Origin: Dinoroseobacter sp049800835
GTDB lineage: Bacteria > Pseudomonadota > Alphaproteobacteria > Rhodobacterales > Rhodobacteraceae
DNA length: 64,000 nt
Direction of reading: 5' to 3'
NCBI RefSeq assembly: GCF_049800835.1
Contig: NZ_JBNAFU010000006.1
Span: 1-64,000 of the forward strand
Position 1 is the stretch's first letter, and each line of letters starts with the position of its first letter. Below the pieces are notes generated by a model. That model worked only from the letters and a program-made list of their open reading frames with translations, did not search any database and had not been told where the DNA came from. The position numbers were made by a program, and so were the translations under genes. Positions 8,437-17,413 of the stretch are shown here, in pieces.

Positions 8437-9201
8437 ATGCCCATATCCCGCTTGCGCAAGGTCCTTGCCACTATTGGTCTGAGTTGTGTGCTCGCGCAAC
8501 CACTGGCCGCAGAGGACAAGGCGTTCACGTTGCAAGTCGCGCCCGACCTGATGGAGAGCGGACTCGTAAACTACATTGTGCCGCGTTTTTCGATGAAAAC
8601 CGGTATTCGTGTGACGGTGGAGCCGCTGGATGCGGCACCGGGCAGCGCCGCGCAGTTCGGCCCGGATGTCGGGGCTCCCGTGATTGCCCGAGCCGGAACG
8701 GATTACGGGATTGCCGTGCCCGAAAACGACGCCGGGGCGGTGCGGTTCGAAGCGTGGCTGCGGGGGGAGGTCGGACAAAGAACCATGGCGGCTTTCGCTC
8801 CGGAAACAGGGGCGTCTTTTGAGCCGGTCACGGACCGGCCTGAGCCGGAGCCGGACCTCGACATGTCCGTCGATGTCAGCCGCGGGATTGAACTGTCTCT
8901 TGCCCATTGCGGGCGCTGCCACGTAATCGGCCCACAGAACAGGATGAACGGGATCGACAGCACGCCCTCGTTTGGCGTGTTGCGCACACTCTCGGACTGG
9001 CAGCGGCGGTTCGAAACGTTCTACTTGCTGAACCCGCACCCCGCCTTTACCCAGATCACGGAGGTGACCGAGGCGTTCCCCTTGAACCGCCCGTCGCCCA
9101 TCGTTCCGGTGGAAATCACGTTGGAGGATCTGGACGAGATCCTTGCCTTCGTGGCCCGGATGGAACCGGCAGAGTTGGGCGCGCCGATCCGGCATCAGTG
9201 A
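8437..9201 (+). CDS. periplasmic protein: shortened binding-protein domain fused to cytochrome c
   Basis: This 254-residue exported protein has a signal peptide (about 1-24, ending PLAAED). Residues about 26-65 resemble the start of a TupA/ModA-type solute-binding protein (LMESGLVNYIVPRFSMKTGI). Residues about 85-120 resemble the end of such a protein (VRFEAWLRGEVGQRTMAAF). The middle of the usual fold is missing. A single c-type haem site CGRCH follows at residues 158-162. An electron-transfer role in the formate dehydrogenase region is likely but not shown. GGGAGG precedes the ATG. The 3' end overlaps the convergent polyferredoxin gene by seven bases. Confidence 0.75.
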   Translation: MPISRLRKVLATIGLSCVLAQPLAAEDKAFTLQVAPDLMESGLVNYIVPRFSMKTGIRVTVEPLDAAPGSAAQFGPDVGAPVIARAGTDYGIAVPENDAGAVRFEAWLRGEVGQRTMAAFAPETGASFEPVTDRPEPEPDLDMSVDVSRGIELSLAHCGRCHVIGPQNRMNGIDSTPSFGVLRTLSDWQRRFETFYLLNPHPAFTQITEVTEAFPLNRPSPIVPVEITLEDLDEILAFVARMEPAELGAPIRHQ

Positions 9202-11156
9202 TCCTTGCGGTCGCTGTAGTAATCGTCGGTCGTGCGCACGCGCGGGCGCTCACCGCCTTCAAACGGATTGTTGGTGCTGTGGTACTGCGCCTGCACCCTG
9301 CAATTGTCGCACATACGGATCATCCGGCCCTGATCGGATGATGCGAACATCGGGTGTTTGCCCTCAAGCTGCGCGACGATCCTGTCGATGGTTGATTTCA
9401 CGCCGAACAGTGCGCCGCACTCGATGCAGGCGGCGGGTTCTTCCTCGTTCTTGACGACTTCCTGCAACGCACTGTCAGCAAGGTTGAACTGCGGCACCAG
9501 TTCGATTGCATTCTCGGGGCAGATATTCGCGCAAAGACCGCATTGCAGGCAGGCGGCTTCCTGGAAGTTCAGTTGTGGTTTGTCTTCGGTGTCGGTCAGC
9601 GCGCCAGACGGGCACAGCGAGACGCAGGACAGGCACAGGGTGCAGCTGTCCTGATTGACCAGCACCGCGCCATAAGGGGACCCCGCAGGCAGTGGGAGGG
9701 TTTCGTCGGACCCGGGCCGCAGGGCCTGCGCGGCCAGTCGCGTGATCTGGCGCCGGTCCCCCATCGGCAACACGGGGGCGGCACCATTTGGCACAGGTAC
9801 AGCCTCGTAGAAGGCTTCGGACATCGCATCCGGATCAGCTACATCCAGAAGCGCCATGCGCGGCGTATCACTCAGGGCGTTTGCAAGGTTGGTCTCCCGC
9901 TCCAGCGCCTCGCGCTCAGTCGTGGGCGACAGCAACACGGTCACGCCCGCGAACCCGGAGGCCAGCGCGCCCAGTGTTTCCGCATGCCCGAAGCCCGACA
10001 CTTTTTCGAGGGCAAGGGGGATAATGTGGGCGGGCAGGCCCCGCCCGAACCGGGCGGCAAGACGGATCATCTCTGCCCCGTGCGTGTCGTCGTGCACCAG
10101 CAGGACGGGGTCCGTTCCACCGGCTTTTGCGTACGTCCCGGCGAGTGTCTGCACCCGCTGCATAAGGAACGGCACGGGCGGGTCCTGCGCGGTGATCGCG
10201 CCGGACGGGCACAAAGCGGCACAAGCCCCGCACCCTGCGCACACCATCGGGTCGATCGCCACGTGGTCCCCATTGGGCGTGATCGCGCCCGTGGGGCAGA
10301 TGTCCAGACAGTTTGTACAGGCGGTCTGCTCGGCCCTCGAATGGGCGCACAGGTGTTCTGCCAACCCCACATAAAGCGGCTTTTCAAATGTGCCGATCAG
10401 ATGACTGGCCGCCATGACGCTGGCCGCAACGGCGGCGGGGCTGCCGGGATCGGCGCGCAGATAGCCTTCGCGTTTTTCGGGGGCCGGGAACAGAGGCGTG
10501 CCACCGCGCAGATCGAGGATCAGGTCACAGGTGGACTGCGCGCCATCGCGCGGCTCGCTCAGTGTCAGGGCACCACGCCCACCGGGCCGTACTTGTTGCA
10601 ACTGATCAATCCGCAGGGAAAACCCCCCAAGCGCCCCTGCTGCCGATTTGAGCTGCCCGACGATCACGTCGTAGCGCCGTGTCAGCGGCAACTCGACCGC
10701 CGGGTCCGTGACCAGCACGGTGACGCTCAGGTGATCCGCCACCTGTTCGGCAGCGGCAAATGCGGTCTCTTGCGCGCCAAGGATCAGGCACATGCCTTCG
10801 CTGATAACATCGACCGCCGGGGTCAACGGCGCCTCAAGGATAGCTTCGGCGGCAAGGGCGGCCATTTTCGGGCCGGCGTCCGCACCCTCGTCCGACCAGC
10901 CAGCCCGATCGCGCAGATCGACAAGCGCGGGTGCCTCCATGCCCAGTTCAGCGGCAATCTCGGTGAACAGTTCGGCTTCCTGTGTGCAGGCCACGAGCGC
11001 ATCGCCAGAGTTGATCTCTGCCGCAAGCTGCTCTGTCTGGTGCATACACAGGCCCGTGTAAACCTTGGAGCAAGCCAACCCGGTTGCGTCTGCAACCATT
11101 TCTGCGTTCACGGTCTGGCTGCCAAGGCAGTCACACAAAACCAGTTTTTTGGTCAT
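9195..11156 (-). CDS. 4Fe-4S polyferredoxin-like protein of the formate dehydrogenase region
   Basis: This 653-residue soluble protein has an N-terminal Cys-containing segment (LVLCDCLGS, then CMHQTE) resembling heterodisulfide-reductase-like domains. It has two pairs of ferredoxin motifs, CTNCLDIC and CAGCGACAALC near the middle and CTLCLSCVSLC and CLQCGLCANIC later, plus CIECG and CDNC near the end. Such proteins recur beside DUF3305/DUF3306 formate dehydrogenase clusters, where they may act in electron transfer or maturation. The start is placed at 11156 because GGGGGATGGA precedes it; a longer frame to 11219 lacks a site. It is divergent from DUF3305. Confidence 0.85.
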   Translation of the reverse strand: MTKKLVLCDCLGSQTVNAEMVADATGLACSKVYTGLCMHQTEQLAAEINSGDALVACTQEAELFTEIAAELGMEAPALVDLRDRAGWSDEGADAGPKMAALAAEAILEAPLTPAVDVISEGMCLILGAQETAFAAAEQVADHLSVTVLVTDPAVELPLTRRYDVIVGQLKSAAGALGGFSLRIDQLQQVRPGGRGALTLSEPRDGAQSTCDLILDLRGGTPLFPAPEKREGYLRADPGSPAAVAASVMAASHLIGTFEKPLYVGLAEHLCAHSRAEQTACTNCLDICPTGAITPNGDHVAIDPMVCAGCGACAALCPSGAITAQDPPVPFLMQRVQTLAGTYAKAGGTDPVLLVHDDTHGAEMIRLAARFGRGLPAHIIPLALEKVSGFGHAETLGALASGFAGVTVLLSPTTEREALERETNLANALSDTPRMALLDVADPDAMSEAFYEAVPVPNGAAPVLPMGDRRQITRLAAQALRPGSDETLPLPAGSPYGAVLVNQDSCTLCLSCVSLCPSGALTDTEDKPQLNFQEAACLQCGLCANICPENAIELVPQFNLADSALQEVVKNEEEPAACIECGALFGVKSTIDRIVAQLEGKHPMFASSDQGRMIRMCDNCRVQAQYHSTNNPFEGGERPRVRTTDDYYSDRKDH

Positions 11157-11530
11157 TCCATCCCCCTCGGGCCGGTCGTTCTGGCGTACAGGCGTACCGG
11201 CGCGTGGCACGGTAGCCACGATTTTCGCATGGGGTAAAGCCGTTTCACGTATCTGCGAATCGGCTTCTGCGCCGCAGCAGGGTTTGCCGCATTGCAGAAG
11301 CGATTCCTTAAACAGGTATACACAACTCAGCTTTTATCTGCAAAACCAGAACATTGGCCGTATACAGCGGTCGACAATTCGCAGCTGCGACGCCAAGTGC
11401 TTGATCACGGTCAAATTTTTGCTTTGCGATTGGGTGTGTTTCAGGCCAGTCTGGGACACGCGGGCTGCATGATCAGACCAATACAGCTCGAATCGGAGGG
11501 AAGATTCTGCCTACGAACGACAGATGCACG
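11157..11530. promoter_or_regulatory. divergent intergenic region, polyferredoxin / formate dehydrogenase operon
   Basis: About 370 bases separate the polyferredoxin gene (minus) from DUF3305 (plus). I see no protein or RNA gene. It is richer in A/T than its flanks and holds one clear FNR/DNR-type box at 11401-11414 and a GGAGGG site at 11495-11500. It most likely holds the promoters of both the polyferredoxin gene and the long fdh operon. Confidence 0.6.
11401..11414. promoter_or_regulatory. FNR/DNR-type box upstream of the fdh operon
   Basis: The sequence TTGATCACGGTCAA fits the TTGAT-N4-ATCAA consensus of FNR/DNR/NNR regulators with one changed base. Its centre lies about 100 bases before the DUF3305 start. 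It suggests control by oxygen or nitric oxide through a Crp/Fnr protein such as the one encoded at 32444. Confidence 0.7.
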
Positions 11531-12076
11531 GTGATCCCGGTGGGCGTCGTTGTGCGCCGTGTGCCGGGTGTTACGCGCTGGGCGAAATGGTCATGGCGAG
11601 CAGTTGCTGTCTTGCCGGGCGCACCGGACGCTGACTGGGTCGAGCTGCGCCGCGAAGGCGACAGTGTCGAGTATCACGCGGCGACTGTCCCCATGGAATT
11701 GTGGCGCACGGATACGGACGCGTACCAGACAGCGCTCAACACCGACCAGCCATCGGTCTATATCGTGATGCGAGAAACCCCCGAAGCAGAAGAGGGGCAG
11801 CAACTGGCCGTTCATCTTGTCACGGCGTCGCCCTACGATGCACAGGATTACACTGACAGTGGCGAAGAGATCGTGGAGAGGGTGCCGATGCCCCCGCAAC
11901 TGATCGCGTTTCTGCGTGACTTTATAGCAGAGCACCACGAGGACGAAGTTTTCGTGAAACGTCGGCGCGACAAGCACCGCATGGACCGCGTCGAAGACGG
12001 AAAGGGCGATGCGCGCATCTCGCAGATGTCCGACGTATTCCGGGCTCCTCGCCGCAAGGCCGGAGGGCTGCATTGA
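11531..12076 (+). CDS. DUF3305 domain-containing protein
   Basis: This protein of unknown function is characteristic of FDH gene clusters. At 181 residues, it matches DUF3305 by PVGVVVRRVPGVTRWAKWSW at the start and by a WVELRREGDSVEYHAAT region. The given start is GTG 11531, but no ribosome binding site lies before it. GGAGGG at 11495-11500 fits instead a start at CTG 11507 or ATT 11504 in the same frame, which would add eight or nine residues. The gene overlaps DUF3306 by four bases and begins the plus-strand fdh operon. Confidence 0.85.
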   Translation: MIPVGVVVRRVPGVTRWAKWSWRAVAVLPGAPDADWVELRREGDSVEYHAATVPMELWRTDTDAYQTALNTDQPSVYIVMRETPEAEEGQQLAVHLVTASPYDAQDYTDSGEEIVERVPMPPQLIAFLRDFIAEHHEDEVFVKRRRDKHRMDRVEDGKGDARISQMSDVFRAPRRKAGGLH

Positions 12077-12720
12077 CCGAGACCCGCTCAGATTTCTGGT
12101 CCCGTCGCAAGGCTCGGGTCGAGCAGGAGGTCGAAGACGACCGCCGCGCGGACGAGGCCGCGGCACGCGCAGCGCGCGAGGCCGAACTCGAAGAGAAGTC
12201 AGATGCGGAAATCCTCGCCGATCTTGACCTGCCCGATCCGGACACGCTGGAAAAAGGTGACGACTTCTCGGTATTCATGAAGCAGGTCGTGCCCGAACGT
12301 ATTCGGCGCCGCGCGCTGCGCAAGCTGTGGCTGTCCAACCCCGTGCTCGCCAACCTCGATGCGCTGGTCGAGTACGGCGAGGATTATACGGACGCGGCAA
12401 CCGTGGTGGAGAACTTGTCCACGACCTATCAGGTCGGCAAGGGCATGCTGGCCCATGTGCAGGAAATGGAGCGTCAGGCTGCCGCCAAGGAGGCTGCGGC
12501 CATTGCGCCCTCAGATGAGCCTGAGGCCGAAACCGAAGAATCCCAAGAACCCAAAGAAACGCTGACCGAACAGGTCGTTGACGCCGATCTGGACACGGAT
12601 GAAGATGCTGCACCCGCGACTTTGGTCGCAGTTGATGAAACACCCATTAGCGCCGAAACCTGTGAGGATGGGTCATCTTTGATGGCCCGGCGTCGCATGC
12701 GCTTTGATTTCACGTCCTGA
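12073..12720 (+). CDS. DUF3306 domain-containing protein
   Basis: This 215-residue protein is the usual partner of DUF3305 in formate dehydrogenase clusters; its function is unknown. The N-terminus is strongly charged with an Ala/Arg/Glu-rich helix (FWSRRKARVEQEVEDDRRAD). The central part contains FMKQVVPERIRRRALRKLWLSNPVLANLD, typical of DUF3306, and the C-terminal third is acidic and probably disordered. It starts at TTG 12073, which overlaps the DUF3305 stop and has GGAGGG six bases upstream. Confidence 0.85.
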   Translation: MTETRSDFWSRRKARVEQEVEDDRRADEAAARAAREAELEEKSDAEILADLDLPDPDTLEKGDDFSVFMKQVVPERIRRRALRKLWLSNPVLANLDALVEYGEDYTDAATVVENLSTTYQVGKGMLAHVQEMERQAAAKEAAAIAPSDEPEAETEESQEPKETLTEQVVDADLDTDEDAAPATLVAVDETPISAETCEDGSSLMARRRMRFDFTS

Positions 12721-12749
12721 TGGACAGGCGTGAGCAGGAGAGGACCGAC

Positions 12750-13358
12750 ATGACCGCAACGGCTGAAAATATCCAGATCGCCGAGGAGGACGCTCTGCGC
12801 GCCGATCTGTATGATTTTCTCGGCGTACTGCTCGCGCACCCGCCGTCCGCCGATCTGCTGAAGCAGGCAGAGGGTCTTACCGGTGATGACAGTGACCTCG
12901 GGCAAGCCATTCAGGCACTCTCCCGGATCGCCAAAGCCACCAATGCTCGCAGCGTCGAGTCGGAGTTCAACACGCTTTTCATCGGTCTGGGACGTGGGGA
13001 GCTTTTGCCCTACGCCAGCTACTACCTTACCGGGTTTTTGAACGAGAAACCCCTGGCCACGCTGCGGTCCGATATGGCGCGGCTCGCGATCACCCGGGCG
13101 CAGAACGTCTACGAGCCCGAAGACAATATCGCCAGCCTGATGGAGATGATGGCCGGCATGATCCGGGGGCGGTTTGGCAAGCCTGCGGACATCGCGCAGC
13201 AAAAAGAGTTTTTCAACAAGCACATCGGCCTCTGGGCCGGACATTTCTTTGCCGACCTCGAGGCGGCGAAGAACTCGGTGTTCTATGCGGCTGTCGGGGC
13301 GACCGGCAAGGCCTTCATGGAGATCGAGAGTCACGCGTTCCGGATGACAACGGAATAG
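12750..13358 (+). CDS. TorD/DmsD family molecular chaperone
   Basis: This is a cytoplasmic chaperone for folding and cofactor loading of a Tat-exported molybdoenzyme, here almost certainly FdhA. The 202-residue all-helical protein carries the family signature LLPYASYYLTGFL near residue 85 and the phrase EPEDNIASLMEMMA. AGGAGAGG precedes the ATG at 12750. A second possible start at 12720 overlaps the DUF3306 stop and would add ten residues. It is followed by the Tat-target peptide gene and fdhA. Confidence 0.9.
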   Translation: MTATAENIQIAEEDALRADLYDFLGVLLAHPPSADLLKQAEGLTGDDSDLGQAIQALSRIAKATNARSVESEFNTLFIGLGRGELLPYASYYLTGFLNEKPLATLRSDMARLAITRAQNVYEPEDNIASLMEMMAGMIRGRFGKPADIAQQKEFFNKHIGLWAGHFFADLEAAKNSVFYAAVGATGKAFMEIESHAFRMTTE

Positions 13359-13408
13359 GACCGGAGCAAGGCCGGGCGTCAGCCGGCTAGGACACACGGA
13401 GGAGACAC

Positions 13409-13606
13409 ATGAGCAAAGCCCCAAAAACTGGCGAAGCCGCCAGCCGCCGCGATTTTCTGAAATTCGCGTCGACATCGGTGCCAGCCGCAGCAGCCGCGGT
13501 CGCGCTTTCGCCCGATGCGGCCGAAGCCGCTACGGAGACAGCCGCAGGCGAAGGCCTGCGCGATACAGCGCACACCCGCGCGTATTTCGACAGCGCCCGC
13601 TTCTAG
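13409..13606 (+). CDS. formate dehydrogenase region Tat-target small protein
   Basis: This 65-residue protein consists of little more than a twin-arginine leader (SRRDFLKFAST, then an Ala-rich hydrophobic stretch) and a short tail ending HTRAYFDSARF. It matches the family described as formate dehydrogenase region Tat target (TIGR02811). The role is unknown; its position directly before fdhA suggests a small subunit or an assembly factor. GGAGGAGA lies before the ATG. Confidence 0.88.
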   Translation: MSKAPKTGEAASRRDFLKFASTSVPAAAAAVALSPDAAEAATETAAGEGLRDTAHTRAYFDSARF

Positions 13607-13754
13607 GCGCCCCATGACCGCCGTCGCCCGGGCCCCCGGACGCTGGCATGATCCGTTTCAGGCGACTGGTTGCGTGACGCCCGACTGTCTGAAGCCAACA
13701 TGAGACCAAGCACGCCCACACGCAGACCGTGTGACGCACGCAAGGAGAACGCAA

Positions 13755-16649
13755 ATGCTCAGGAAAAAGACCAACGGGGTTGCGCGACGCCCCCAGCGGA
13801 CGACCCTCCTGTCCAATATCGCCGAGAAGACCGTCGACAGACGCAGCTTCCTGCGCACATCCGGACTGGCCATCGGTGGCCTGGCCGCGATCGGCGCGAC
13901 CGGCGGGACAGTAACAAAGGCCAACGCAGCGACCGCCGCTGACGGGGCCGTAACGACCGTGAAATCAGTTTGCACCCACTGCTCGGTCGGGTGCACCGTC
14001 ATTGCCGAAGTGCAGAATGGCGTCTGGACGGGCCAGGAACCCGGCTGGGACAGCCCGTTCAACCTCGGCGCGCACTGCGCCAAAGGCGCGGCCGTTCGCG
14101 AGCACGCCCATGGCGAGCGCCGCCTCAAGTATCCGATGAAAAAGGAGAACGGGGAATGGAAGCGCATCAGCTGGGAACAGGCGATCAACGAGATCGGCGA
14201 CGGCATGATGAACATCCGCGAAGAGAGCGGACCTGACAGCGTCTACTGGCTCGGCTCGGCCAAGCACAACAACGAACAGGCCTACCTGTTCCGCAAGTTC
14301 GCTGCCTACTGGGGCACGAACAACGTGGATCACCAGGCCCGCATCTGTCACTCCACGACCGTTGCCGGTGTTGCGAATACATGGGGCTACGGCGCCATGA
14401 CCAACTCCTACAATGACATCCACAACTCCAAGGCCATCTTCATCATCGGCGGCAACCCTGCCGAGGCGCACCCCGTCTCGCTGCTGCACGTTCTGAAGGC
14501 CAAGGAAGAGAACAACGCACCGCTGATCGTGTGCGACCCGCGCTTCACGCGCACGGCCGCGCATGCTGACGAGTATGTGCGCATGCGTCCGGGCTCGGAC
14601 GTGGCCCTGGTCTGGGGTATCCTCTACCACATCTTCGAGAACGGCTGGGAGGACAAGGAGTTCATCCGCACCCGTGTGTGGGGCATGGACCAGATCAAGG
14701 AAGAAGTGGCCAAATGGACCCCGGAAGAGGTCGAGCGTGTCACCGACGTGCCGGGCAGCCAGCTGCGCCGGGTCGCCAAGACGCTCGCGAACAGCCGTCC
14801 GGGCACCGTGATCTGGTGTATGGGCGGAACGCAGCACACCACGGGCAACAACAACACCCGCGCCTACTGCATCCTTCAGCTTGCGCTGGGGAACATGGGC
14901 ACCTCCGGTGGCGGTACCAACATCTTCCGCGGCCACGACAACGTGCAAGGCGCTACCGACCTTGGCGTTCTGTCCCACACACTGCCGGGCTACTACGGCC
15001 TGTCGGCAGGCGCTTGGGGCCACTGGAGCCGGGTCTGGGGTGAAGACCTCGACTGGCTGAAGGGTCAGTTCCAGACCGTTCAGGGCGCGGATGGCAAGGA
15101 CAAGAACCTGATGAACCTGACGGGCATTCCGGTGTCCCGCTGGATCGACGGTATTCTTGAAGATGCCGAGAACATGGACCAGCCGAACAACGTGCGCGCG
15201 ATGGTTCTGTGGGGTCACGCCCCGAACTCTCAGACCCGCATGAAGGAAATGAAGACGGCGATGGAAAAGCTCGACATGCTTGTCGTGATTGATCCCTTCC
15301 CGACTGTTTCCGCGGTGCTGCATGATCGGACCGATGGCGTTTACCTGCTGCCGGCGGCGACCCAGTTCGAGACGTATGGCTCGGTCACGGCGTCCAACCG
15401 CTCGATCCAGTGGCGCGACAAGATCATGGACCCGCTCTTTGAGTCCAAGACCGACCACGAGATCATCGGTCTGTTCGCCAACAAGTTCGGCTTTGCCGAC
15501 CGGTTCTTCCGCAACATCGATATGGACGACGAGAACACGCCGAACATCGAAAGTGTCACGCGGGAGTTCAACTCCGGCATGTGGACGGTGGGGTACACCG
15601 GCCAGTCGCCAGAGCGGATCAAGCTGCACATGGCCAACCAGCACACGTTCGACAGAACCACGCTGAAGGCTCTGGGCGGACCCGCAGACGGCGATTACTA
15701 CGGGATGCCGTGGCCGTGCTGGGGCACGCCCGAGATGAAGCACCCGGGTACGCCGAACCTCTATGACATGTCCAAGCCGGTGGCTGAGGGCGGTCTGACA
15801 TTCCGGGCCCGTTTCGGCGTGGAACGGGACGGTGACAACCTGCTGGCCGAAGGCGTCTACTCGGTGGGATCGGAAATCCAGGACGGATATCCCGAATTCA
15901 CCATGCAGATGCTGATGGATCTCGGCTGGGACGGTGACCTGACCGCGGACGAGAAAGCCGCGATCGATGCGGTCGCCGGTCCGAAGACCAACTGGAAGAC
16001 CGACCTCTCGGGCGGCATCCAGCGGGTCGCCATCGAGCATGGCTGCGCGCCCTTCGGGAACGCCAAGGCCCGCGCGGTGGTCTGGACCTTCCCGGATCCG
16101 GTACCGGTGCACCGGGAGCCGCTGTATTCCAGCCGGCGCGATCTCGTGGCCGACTATCCGACCTACGAGGACCGGAAGTTCTATCGTCTTCCCACGATGT
16201 ACGCATCGATCCAGAAGAACGATTACTCCAAGGACTATCCGATCATCCTCACCTCCGGTCGTCTGGTCGAATACGAAGGCGGCGGGGACGAGACCCGGTC
16301 GAACCCCTGGCTTGCCGAGCTTCAGCAGGACATGTTCGTCGAGATCAACCCGCGTGACGCCAACAACCTCGGGGTTCGTGACGGCGCGCAGGTCTGGGTC
16401 GAAGGCCCCGAAGGCGGCAAGGTCAAGGTCATGGCCATGGTCACCGAACGGGTCGGTGCGGGCGTTGCCTTCATGCCGTTCCACTTCGGTGGGCATTTCG
16501 AGGGTGACGATCTGCGGTCCAAGTACCCCGAAGGTGCGGATCCGTATGTGCTGGGTGAATCCACCAACACGGCACAGACCTACGGCTATGACTCAGTAAC
16601 CCAGATGCAAGAGACGAAAGCCACGCTCTGCAAAATCTGGGCAGCGTAA
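13755..16649 (+). CDS. fdhA: formate dehydrogenase catalytic (alpha) subunit, molybdopterin type
   Basis: This enzyme oxidises formate to CO2 in the periplasm and passes electrons to the FdhB clusters. The 964-residue protein has a Tat leader with RRSFLRTSG at residues 29-37, a 4Fe-4S site with Cys 73, 76, 80 and 108, then the molybdopterin domains. The metal-ligand position is Cys198 (QARICHST), so it is a Cys enzyme rather than a selenocysteine enzyme. The C-terminal MopB domain contains LTSGRLVEYEGGGDETRSNP. AAGGAG precedes ATG 13755. Twelve bases separate it from fdhB. Confidence 0.96.
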   Translation: MLRKKTNGVARRPQRTTLLSNIAEKTVDRRSFLRTSGLAIGGLAAIGATGGTVTKANAATAADGAVTTVKSVCTHCSVGCTVIAEVQNGVWTGQEPGWDSPFNLGAHCAKGAAVREHAHGERRLKYPMKKENGEWKRISWEQAINEIGDGMMNIREESGPDSVYWLGSAKHNNEQAYLFRKFAAYWGTNNVDHQARICHSTTVAGVANTWGYGAMTNSYNDIHNSKAIFIIGGNPAEAHPVSLLHVLKAKEENNAPLIVCDPRFTRTAAHADEYVRMRPGSDVALVWGILYHIFENGWEDKEFIRTRVWGMDQIKEEVAKWTPEEVERVTDVPGSQLRRVAKTLANSRPGTVIWCMGGTQHTTGNNNTRAYCILQLALGNMGTSGGGTNIFRGHDNVQGATDLGVLSHTLPGYYGLSAGAWGHWSRVWGEDLDWLKGQFQTVQGADGKDKNLMNLTGIPVSRWIDGILEDAENMDQPNNVRAMVLWGHAPNSQTRMKEMKTAMEKLDMLVVIDPFPTVSAVLHDRTDGVYLLPAATQFETYGSVTASNRSIQWRDKIMDPLFESKTDHEIIGLFANKFGFADRFFRNIDMDDENTPNIESVTREFNSGMWTVGYTGQSPERIKLHMANQHTFDRTTLKALGGPADGDYYGMPWPCWGTPEMKHPGTPNLYDMSKPVAEGGLTFRARFGVERDGDNLLAEGVYSVGSEIQDGYPEFTMQMLMDLGWDGDLTADEKAAIDAVAGPKTNWKTDLSGGIQRVAIEHGCAPFGNAKARAVVWTFPDPVPVHREPLYSSRRDLVADYPTYEDRKFYRLPTMYASIQKNDYSKDYPIILTSGRLVEYEGGGDETRSNPWLAELQQDMFVEINPRDANNLGVRDGAQVWVEGPEGGKVKVMAMVTERVGAGVAFMPFHFGGHFEGDDLRSKYPEGADPYVLGESTNTAQTYGYDSVTQMQETKATLCKIWAA

Positions 16650-16661
16650 GGAGAGAGAAGA

Positions 16662-17255
16662 ATGGCTAGAGCTAAGTTCCTCTGTGACGCCGAGCGCTGC
16701 ATCGAATGCAATGCCTGTGTCACGGCGTGCAAGAACGAGCATGAGGTGCCGTGGGGCATCAACCGCCGCCGGGTCGTTACCATCAATGATGGCAGCCCCG
16801 GGGAACGGTCGATCTCCGTCGCCTGTATGCACTGTTCTGATGCGCCTTGTATGGCAGTGTGCCCCGTGGACTGCTTCTACCAGACCGACGACGGTGTGGT
16901 GCTGCACTCCAAGGACCTCTGCATCGGGTGTGGTTACTGCTTCTACGCGTGCCCCTTCGGCGCGCCGCAGTTCCCGCAGGCCGGCAACTTCGGTAGCCGC
17001 GGCAAGATGGACAAGTGTACCTTCTGCGCCGGTGGCCCCGAAGAAACCCACTCCACTGCGGAGTTCGCCAAATACGGACGCAACCGGGTCGCGGAAGGCA
17101 AACTGCCGATCTGCGCCGAGATGTGCTCCACCAAGGCGCTTCTGGCAGGTGACGGCGACGTCGTCTCGGGCATCTACCGCGAACGCGTGGTGGCCCGCGG
17201 CTTCGGCTCCGGAGCATGGGGCTGGGGTACGGCCTATGACCAGAAAGACGGCTGA
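16662..17255 (+). CDS. fdhB: formate dehydrogenase iron-sulfur (beta) subunit
   Basis: This electron-transfer subunit carries four 4Fe-4S clusters between FdhA and the membrane cytochrome b. The 197-residue protein has ferredoxin motifs at about residues 12-25 (CIECNACVTAC), 55-68 (CMHCSDAPCMAVC), 90-101 (CIGCGYCFYAC) and 120-150 (CTFC with CAEMC). It has no signal peptide of its own, as expected for a subunit exported with FdhA. Start and spacing are clear (GGAGAGAG). A strong terminator follows. Confidence 0.95.
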   Translation: MARAKFLCDAERCIECNACVTACKNEHEVPWGINRRRVVTINDGSPGERSISVACMHCSDAPCMAVCPVDCFYQTDDGVVLHSKDLCIGCGYCFYACPFGAPQFPQAGNFGSRGKMDKCTFCAGGPEETHSTAEFAKYGRNRVAEGKLPICAEMCSTKALLAGDGDVVSGIYRERVVARGFGSGAWGWGTAYDQKDG

Positions 17256-17277
17256 TCCAGCCTGAGAGAAACGAGAA

Positions 17278-17305
17278 ACGCCTCGGAGCAATCCGGGGCG
17301 TTTTT
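17278..17305 (+). terminator. rho-independent terminator after fdhB
   Basis: A ten-base-pair stem, ACGCCTCGGA with TCCGGGGCGT (one G-T pair), closes a GCAA tetraloop and runs into five T. It separates fdhAB from the TPR gene and fdhC, so the cytochrome b subunit may be transcribed partly from its own promoter. Confidence 0.88.
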
Positions 17306-17413
17306 CTGTTTGCATACAGCATGTTGATAGACGCCGGGAAATACGTCAGTGTTTGTTAATACAAGATCTTCAGTGTCCCCGAATCCAGTATGTGAAGTCA
17401 GATCAAACCGCAC

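Noticed and set aside
9543..11237. Long plus-strand open frame opposite the polyferredoxin gene
   Set aside because: The minus-strand product has ferredoxin motifs and a ribosome binding site; the plus-strand frame has neither.
14340..14360. Selenocysteine codon in fdhA
   Set aside because: The metal-ligand codon is TGT (Cys198), not TGA, and the gene reads through without an in-frame stop.
13965..16496. Very long open frame on the minus strand across fdhA
   Set aside because: It is the antisense shadow of a gene with full family support and strong codon bias; the antisense product has no recognisable domain.
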